Assembly (NCBI GenBank): GCA_947374705.1
Contig: CANCDA010000065.1
Coordinates: 1-12,347, forward strand
Direction: 5' to 3'
Length of the DNA: 12,347 nt
DNA from: Comamonadaceae bacterium
Lineage (GTDB): Bacteria; Pseudomonadota; Gammaproteobacteria; Burkholderiales; Burkholderiaceae_C
Position 1 is the first letter of the stretch; the number at the start of each line of letters is the position of its first letter. The notes beneath the pieces are model-generated. The model made no database searches. It was given only the letters and a program-made list of their open reading frames with translations, and was not told the DNA's origin. This document shows positions 7,312 to 12,347 of this stretch, in pieces. The position numbers and the translations under genes were made by a program.

Positions 7312-7619
7312 CAGCGATTGTGCTTGAGCAGGTATCGGTACACAAAACCAGGGAAGGCCAAGGTGATGAAGAGCACTGCGGTGATGGCGTAGAACTCCCA
7401 GTTTTGGGGAGTGATCTGGCCCGCACGTTGCTCCAGCGCCAGTGCGATGCCACCCACTGCGAAATAAAACACGATGAGTTCGAACAAACGAACGCCAAGA
7501 TTTTTGGGCTGCTTGAGAGCGATGACTGCCAACAAGCGTTGGTTAGCAAACGGCAGGTTGGCGGCCAACAAGGCCAGCAGCACAACGAGCCAGACTGCGC
7601 CGACCTGCGACATGCCCAT
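7311..7619 (-). CDS. DUF2818 family small membrane protein
   Basis: A 102-residue hydrophobic protein with three predicted membrane helices (about residues 6-20, 45-62 and 76-95) and a basic C-terminal end. It resembles the DUF2818 family found downstream of nuoN in Burkholderiales; no molecular function is established that I know of. I chose the ATG at 7619 because its A is shared with the nuoN stop (TGATG), the same arrangement as at the next junction; a second ATG two codons later (7613) is also possible. A longer reading starting at 7655 inside nuoN is unlikely because it adds a hydrophilic, arginine- and histidine-rich stretch absent from the hydrophobic core. The position suggests an accessory or assembly role for complex I, which is inference from context. 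Confidence 0.85.
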   Translation of the reverse strand: MGMSQVGAVWLVVLLALLAANLPFANQRLLAVIALKQPKNLGVRLFELIVFYFAVGGIALALEQRAGQITPQNWEFYAITAVLFITLAFPGFVYRYLLKHNR

Positions 7620-9106
7620 CAAGCCCCGAGCATGCTCACGATGGCGCGGGCACAAAGTGCCATGAGCCCACCGGGCATCAGGCCCAAGACCAGGATCAAC
7701 GCGCCATTGATGGTGAGCACCACGCGCACATCCGTCGGGGCGGACACCGTGCTGGCGGTGATGGGGGCGTCAAAGTACATCAGTTTGACCAAGCGCAAGT
7801 AGTAGAAAGCGCCGATCAAAGACATGATCACGGCAAAAACGGCCAAACCAATGTGCAAGGCTTGCCCCGAAGCGACCAAGGCTTGCAGCACCGAGAGCTT
7901 GGCGTAAAAACCCACCATGGGGGGAATGCCTGCCAGCGAGAACATGCAAATCGCCATGATGGCGGCGTACAAGGGACTGCGCTGATTCAGACCGGCAAAG
8001 TCAGTGATCTCTTCACTCTCAAAGCCATCGCGCGCCATCAACAGGATGATGCCGAAGGTGGCCAGCGTGGTGAGCACATAGGTCACCACATAGAACATGG
8101 ACGAGCTGTAGGCGTTGGCCGCTGACAGGGTGTTGCCGTTGATCACGCCCGACATCAAACCCAGTAGCACAAAACCCATTTGCGAAATGGTGGAGAAGGC
8201 CAGCATGCGCTTGAGGTTGCTCTGCATGAGGGCGGCCAGGTTACCCACCAGCAGAGAACCAATTGCCAGCAACATGAGCATTTGTTGCCAGTCAATGGCC
8301 AAGGGCAGCATGCCTTCCACCAGAAGACGGATCACGATGGCAAAAGCGGCCAATTTGGGTGCACCACCGATGAGCAAGGTCACCGCCGTGGGCGCCCCTT
8401 GGTACACATCGGGAATCCACATGTGAAAGGGCACGACACCGAGTTTGAAGGCCAGACCGGCCACGATAAAGACCAGACCAAACACCAGCACATCATGGTT
8501 GACGCGGCCAGAGTTGATGGACTGCAACACGGCGTTAATGTCGAGTGAGCCGGTTGCGCCGTACATCATGGACATACCGTAGAGCAAGAAGCCCGAGGCC
8601 ATAGCACCCAGCACAAAGTACTTCATCGCGGCTTCGGTGGCTGTACCGTTGTCGCGGCGCAAAGCAACCAAGGCGTAGCTGGAGAGCGTGAGCAACTCCA
8701 GCCCCATGTAGATAATGAGAAAGTTATTGCCCGAGATCATCACAAACATGCCCAGCAAAGCGAACATGCTCAGGGTAAACATTTCACCACCGCGCAACAT
8801 GTCGCGGTCTGCAGCGTAAGGGCGGCCATAGACCAGGGTGACCATGACGGCGATGGTGGCAAAACACTTGAGCCAGTTGCCCATGGGGTCAGTGACCACC
8901 ATGTTGTACACGCTGTACAGCGTGGCACCGGAGCTCGCGTACATCGCCTGTAGCGCGGCCACCAAGCCCAGCGTGAGCAGGGTCAGCACATAGGTCAAGG
9001 TGCGCTGGCGGCTTTTGACACCAAGGTCGGCCAAGGTGATGCAGCACGCCATGCCGAGCAGGATGATTTCCGGGTAAACGGCAATCCAGCTGAGTAATTC
9101 AGTCAT
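7619..9106 (-). CDS. nuoN: NADH-quinone oxidoreductase subunit N
   Basis: A 495-residue, highly hydrophobic member of the Mrp-antiporter-like family (E. coli NuoN is about 485). It forms one of three proton-translocating channels in the membrane arm of complex I, next to the quinone-binding end. Key charged residues of the family are visible: Glu137 in MGLELLTLSSYAL, Lys221 in AFKLGVVPFHMW and Lys251 in GGAPKLAAF, together with the IPDVYQGAPT loop and the KRMLAFSTISQMGF segment. It is the third nuo gene in the window after nuoL and nuoM, with 27 bases separating its start from the nuoM stop. Only a weak Shine-Dalgarno (GAAAG) precedes it. Its stop overlaps the DUF2818 start. Confidence 0.97.
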   Translation of the reverse strand: MTELLSWIAVYPEIILLGMACCITLADLGVKSRQRTLTYVLTLLTLGLVAALQAMYASSGATLYSVYNMVVTDPMGNWLKCFATIAVMVTLVYGRPYAADRDMLRGGEMFTLSMFALLGMFVMISGNNFLIIYMGLELLTLSSYALVALRRDNGTATEAAMKYFVLGAMASGFLLYGMSMMYGATGSLDINAVLQSINSGRVNHDVLVFGLVFIVAGLAFKLGVVPFHMWIPDVYQGAPTAVTLLIGGAPKLAAFAIVIRLLVEGMLPLAIDWQQMLMLLAIGSLLVGNLAALMQSNLKRMLAFSTISQMGFVLLGLMSGVINGNTLSAANAYSSSMFYVVTYVLTTLATFGIILLMARDGFESEEITDFAGLNQRSPLYAAIMAICMFSLAGIPPMVGFYAKLSVLQALVASGQALHIGLAVFAVIMSLIGAFYYLRLVKLMYFDAPITASTVSAPTDVRVVLTINGALILVLGLMPGGLMALCARAIVSMLGA

Positions 9107-9133
9107 TTTTTTCAGTCTTTCAATCGGGCCGGA

Positions 9134-10609
9134 TCAGTTCAATTTGCTTTGAGCCACATGCTTGAGCAAATCTGCGACCGAGGTGTCCATGACATCGGTG
9201 AAGGGCTTGGGGTACAGGCCCATGACCATCACGGCAATGGCCAGCAGGGCCAGCATCAAGAATTCACGGCTATTGATGTCGGTGAGTTCTTTGACGTGGT
9301 CGTTCGCCACCGGGCCAAAGTACACGCGCTTGAACATCCACAGGGTGTAGGCCGCACCGAAGATCAGCGCCGTGGAGGCGGCAAAGCCGAGCCAGAAATT
9401 GGCCTTGATCGCACCCAAAATCACCATCCACTCGCCCACAAAACCCGCCGTACCCGGCAAGCCGCAATTGGCCATGGCAAACAACAAGGCAAAAGCCGTG
9501 AACTTGGGCATGGTATTGACGACACCGCCGTAGTCGGCGATCTCGCGCGAATGCACCCGGTCATACAGCACACCGATGCACAGGAACATGGCCCCTGAGA
9601 CAAAGCCGTGGGCGATCATCTGCACCAAGCCACCAGAGACACCCAGGTCATTGAAGATGAAAAAACCCAAGGTCACAAAACCCATGTGCGCCACTGACGA
9701 GTAGGCCACCAGTTTCTTCATGTCCTGCTGCACCATGGCGACCAAGCCCACGTAGATCACGGCCACAACGGACAAGGCAATCAAGAGCCAGGCCCACTCA
9801 CGCGCGGCGTCTGGCGCAATCGGCATGGAGAAACGCAAAAAACCATAAGCACCTAGCTTCAACATGATGGCGGCCAGCACGGCCGAACCGCCAGTGGGGG
9901 CCTCGACGTGGACATCGGGCAACCAGGTGTGCACCGGCCACATCGGCACCTTGACGGCAAAGGCCGAGAAGAAAGCGAAGAAGATCAGCGTTTGCTCTTT
10001 ACCCGTCAACGGCATGGCGTGCCAAGTGGCGATGTCAAAACTACCGCCCGACTGGGTGTAGAGGTAGATCAGCGCGATCAACAAAAGCAGCGAGCCGAGC
10101 AATGTGTACAGGAAGAACTTGAAGGCCGCGTAAATCTTGTTGGGGCCACCCCAGATTCCGATGATCAAGTACATCGGGATCAGCGTGGCTTCAAAGAACA
10201 CGTAGAACAGCAGGCCATCCAGTGCGCAGAAAACACCGATCATCAGGCCGCTCAAAATCAGGAACGCGCCCATGTACTGGTTGACACGGTTCGTGATGGA
10301 CTCCCAGCTCGCGATGATCACCACCACGTTGATAAAAGCGGTGAGCAGCACGAACCACAAAGAGATACCGTCCACGCCAAGGTGGTAGGCCACGTTAAGG
10401 CGGTCAATCCACGGCGCTTGCTCAACAAACTGCATGGCCGAAGTGCCCAGTTTGAAACCGCTATACAGCGGCAAAGTGACCAGAAAACTGAGCACTGCCC
10501 CAATCAGCGCGACCCAGCGCACTGTCTTGGCTTGCTCATCACGGCCCAATGCCAACAACACCACACCGAACGCAATCGGTGTCCAAATCGCCAAGCTCAA
10601 CAAACCCAT
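9134..10609 (-). CDS. nuoM: NADH-quinone oxidoreductase subunit M
   Basis: A 491-residue antiporter-like membrane subunit of respiratory complex I (E. coli NuoM is about 509), forming the middle proton channel of the membrane arm. Conserved features include Glu140 in YVFFEATLIPM, Lys220 in FAVKVPMWPVHTWLPD, the VEAPTGGS loop, Lys251 in MLKLGAYGF, the KKLVAYSSVAHMGF segment and Glu393 in GFVGEWM. These charged residues match the central hydrophilic axis known in the family. The gene starts 13 bases after the nuoL stop and has a strong ribosome binding site. No truncation or frameshift is seen. Confidence 0.97.
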   Translation of the reverse strand: MGLLSLAIWTPIAFGVVLLALGRDEQAKTVRWVALIGAVLSFLVTLPLYSGFKLGTSAMQFVEQAPWIDRLNVAYHLGVDGISLWFVLLTAFINVVVIIASWESITNRVNQYMGAFLILSGLMIGVFCALDGLLFYVFFEATLIPMYLIIGIWGGPNKIYAAFKFFLYTLLGSLLLLIALIYLYTQSGGSFDIATWHAMPLTGKEQTLIFFAFFSAFAVKVPMWPVHTWLPDVHVEAPTGGSAVLAAIMLKLGAYGFLRFSMPIAPDAAREWAWLLIALSVVAVIYVGLVAMVQQDMKKLVAYSSVAHMGFVTLGFFIFNDLGVSGGLVQMIAHGFVSGAMFLCIGVLYDRVHSREIADYGGVVNTMPKFTAFALLFAMANCGLPGTAGFVGEWMVILGAIKANFWLGFAASTALIFGAAYTLWMFKRVYFGPVANDHVKELTDINSREFLMLALLAIAVMVMGLYPKPFTDVMDTSVADLLKHVAQSKLN

Positions 10610-10618
10610 CTTGTTCTT

Positions 10619-10624
10619 CTCCTT
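10619..10624 (-). promoter_or_regulatory. Shine-Dalgarno of nuoM overlapping the nuoL stop
   Basis: On the - strand AAGGAG stands nine bases before the nuoM ATG (10609). The nuoL stop codon TAA (10625-10623) supplies its first two bases, so a ribosome ending nuoL sits directly on the nuoM initiation site. This fixes the nuoM start and points to coupled translation, which would suit subunits needed in equal numbers. Confidence 0.7.
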
Positions 10625-12347
10625 ATCGGCTGAGCCATTGGTGGACCATCGGCCAGGTCACGAAATACGTCATGAGTACAAAAACACCCAAAATCATGGA
10701 CAGGGCATAGTGGAACAGGAAGCCCGTTTGCACGCGGCGCACCACACTCGCCACCCAGCCCACCAGCTTCCAAGACCCATTGACAAAGACGCGTTCAATC
10801 ACGCCTTGGTCGCCGCCTTTCCACAGACCTATACCCAGGGCACGAGCGAAACGGGCGAGGACGTTTTCATTAAACCAGTCCATGTAGTACTTGTTCTCTA
10901 GCAGGGTGTAGATCGGCTGGACGCGGGCCTGAATGGCAGCAGGCAAAGCCGGGTTGACCATGTACATGTAGTAGGCACTGGCCACACCAGCCACGGCCAG
11001 CCAGAAAGGCAGCGTGGAGAAGGCATGCAGGGCCATGGCCATAGGGCCATGGAAGGCCTCGCCCAACTCGGCCATCACCGGGTGCTTGACGGCATCGATA
11101 AAGATGGCATCTTTGAAAAACTCGCCAAACAGCATGGGTTGAATCGTCATGAAACCAATCACCACCGAAGGGATGGCCAACAACACCAGCGGCACAGTGA
11201 CCACCCAGGGCGATTCGTGCGGCTTGCTGTGGTCGTCATGATGGTGGTGCGGATCGGGCTCTTCGCTTGCGTCGTGAGGGTGATCACCGTGCGCATCCGG
11301 ATTCTGGTCGTAACGCTCCTTGCCATGGAAGACCAGGAAGTACATGCGGAAGGAATAGAAGGCGGTGACAAACACGCCAGCCAGCACGGCAAAGCTGGCA
11401 AAACCACTGCCCCACAGGTGGCTCTCGTGCACGGCTTCAATGATGCTGTCTTTGGAGTAAAAACCTGCAAAGAGTGGCGTGCCGATCAGGGCCAACGAGC
11501 CGAGCAGCGAGGTGATCCAGGTGATGGGCATGTACTTGCGTACGCCGCCCATCCAGCGGATGTCCTGGTTGTGGTGCATGCCCATGATGACCGAGCCCGC
11601 ACCGAGGAACAACAGCGCCTTGAAGAAGGCGTGCGTCATCAGATGGAACACCGCCACCGAGTAGGCCGATGCGCCCAAGGCCACGGTCATGTAGCCGAGC
11701 TGTGACAAGGTGGAGTAAGCGACGACGCGTTTGATGTCGTTCTGGATGATGCCCAAGAAACCCATGAACAGCGCGGTGATCGCACCGATGACCATGATGA
11801 AGCTCAAGGCCGTGTCACTGAGCTCAAACAGCGGCGACATGCGCGCCACCATGAAGATACCGGCCGTCACCATCGTTGCGGCGTGAATCAGGGCCGAGAT
11901 GGGAGTGGGGCCTTCCATCGAGTCCGGCAACCACACATGCAAGGGGAACTGAGCCGATTTACCCATGGCACCGATAAACAGGCAGATGCAAATCACGGTG
12001 ACCAACATCCAAGAGGTACCGGGGAAAATCAGACCGGCCAGCTCGGGCGCTTTGGCAAACACCTCGGTGTAATTGAGCGTGCCGGAATACGCCACGATCA
12101 GACCAATGCCCAGGATAAAGCCGAAGTCGCCCACACGATTCACCAAAAAGGCTTTCATGTTGGCGAAGATGGCGGTCGGCTTGTTGAACCAGAAGCCGAT
12201 CAACAGGTAAGACACCAGGCCCACAGCTTCCCAACCAAAGAACAACTGCAGCATGTTGTTGCTCATCACCAGCATCAGCATGGCAAAGGTGAACAGCGAG
12301 ATGTAGGCGAAGAAGCGGTTGTAGCCTTCGTCTTCTTCCATGTAGCC
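10623..12347 (-). CDS. nuoL: NADH-quinone oxidoreductase subunit L (5' end outside window)
   Basis: The reading frame stays open to the right edge, so the gene begins outside the window; about 574 residues are present and roughly the first 100 are missing by comparison with other NuoL proteins. NuoL is the distal antiporter-like subunit of complex I and carries the long lateral helix along the membrane arm. Visible family marks are the Glu in LFFGWEAVGL, the Lys in GAMGKSAQFPLHVWLPD, the MEGPTPISALIHAATMVTAG segment, KRVVAYSTLSQLGYM, and the Lys-Asp pair in GFYSKDSIIEA. Between the core and the C-terminal helices lies a very His- and Asp-rich loop (11211-11327, 10 His in 39 residues, including four in a row). 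The C-terminal part ends in a hydrophobic helix near VLMTYFVTWPMV. The nuoM gene follows after 13 bases. Confidence 0.97.
   Translation of the reverse strand, partial: GYMEEDEGYNRFFAYISLFTFAMLMLVMSNNMLQLFFGWEAVGLVSYLLIGFWFNKPTAIFANMKAFLVNRVGDFGFILGIGLIVAYSGTLNYTEVFAKAPELAGLIFPGTSWMLVTVICICLFIGAMGKSAQFPLHVWLPDSMEGPTPISALIHAATMVTAGIFMVARMSPLFELSDTALSFIMVIGAITALFMGFLGIIQNDIKRVVAYSTLSQLGYMTVALGASAYSVAVFHLMTHAFFKALLFLGAGSVIMGMHHNQDIRWMGGVRKYMPITWITSLLGSLALIGTPLFAGFYSKDSIIEAVHESHLWGSGFASFAVLAGVFVTAFYSFRMYFLVFHGKERYDQNPDAHGDHPHDASEEPDPHHHHDDHSKPHESPWVVTVPLVLLAIPSVVIGFMTIQPMLFGEFFKDAIFIDAVKHPVMAELGEAFHGPMAMALHAFSTLPFWLAVAGVASAYYMYMVNPALPAAIQARVQPIYTLLENKYYMDWFNENVLARFARALGIGLWKGGDQGVIERVFVNGSWKLVGWVASVVRRVQTGFLFHYALSMILGVFVLMTYFVTWPMVHQWLSR

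Noticed and set aside
7311..7655. Longer DUF2818 reading starting at 7655
   Set aside because: The extra 12 residues are charged and lie inside nuoN. The ATG overlapping the nuoN stop gives a normal hydrophobic N-terminus and matches the coupling at the next junction.
7853..11705. Many long open frames on the + strand opposite nuoN, nuoM and nuoL
   Set aside because: They are antisense shadows of high-GC genes, with low-complexity His/Gln/Arg-rich translations and no recognisable domains.

Overview
The window looks like a chromosomal segment of a betaproteobacterium of the order Burkholderiales, most likely Comamonadaceae. This is inferred from the high-GC coding style, the nuoL-nuoM-nuoN-DUF2818-Nudix-DUF1178 gene order typical of that group, and the tgpA-like/mltB pair. 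No reference comparison could be run, so the family-level placement is an inference. The window is densely coding: no gap exceeds about 115 bases. I see no tRNA, rRNA, CRISPR array, insertion sequence or phage gene.

Left part, + strand (1-5025). The 3' part of a membrane-anchored transglutaminase-like protein (DUF3488/TgpA type) overlaps by four bases the gene for an MltB-type lytic murein transglycosylase. After a 94-base gap comes the most unexpected gene here, a glycoside hydrolase family 46 chitosanase with a possible lipoprotein signal. It carries glutamate where the classical second catalytic aspartate is expected. Its stop codon directly abuts the GTG start of an ABCB/MsbA-like exporter half-transporter. 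A hairpin with a T-rich tail follows the exporter.

Middle (5141-6097, + strand). A complete cheV (CheW domain plus receiver domain) stands alone, with a good ribosome binding site. It is followed by a short convergent junction.

Right part, - strand (6173-12347). This is the distal end of the respiratory complex I operon, read right to left: nuoL (5' end outside the window), nuoM, nuoN, a small three-helix membrane protein (DUF2818), a Nudix hydrolase of the ADP-ribose pyrophosphatase type, and a DUF1178 protein with a cysteine/histidine cluster. Spacing is very tight, with TGATG overlaps at nuoN/DUF2818 and DUF2818/nudix, so the three accessory genes are very probably co-expressed with complex I. 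NuoL, NuoM and NuoN are the antiporter-like proton-pumping subunits of the membrane arm.

Most of the window is ordinary core genome. The points worth a second look are the chitosanase (location, anchoring, altered catalytic residue, junction with the exporter), the histidine-rich NuoL loop, and the translationally coupled accessory genes at the end of the nuo operon.
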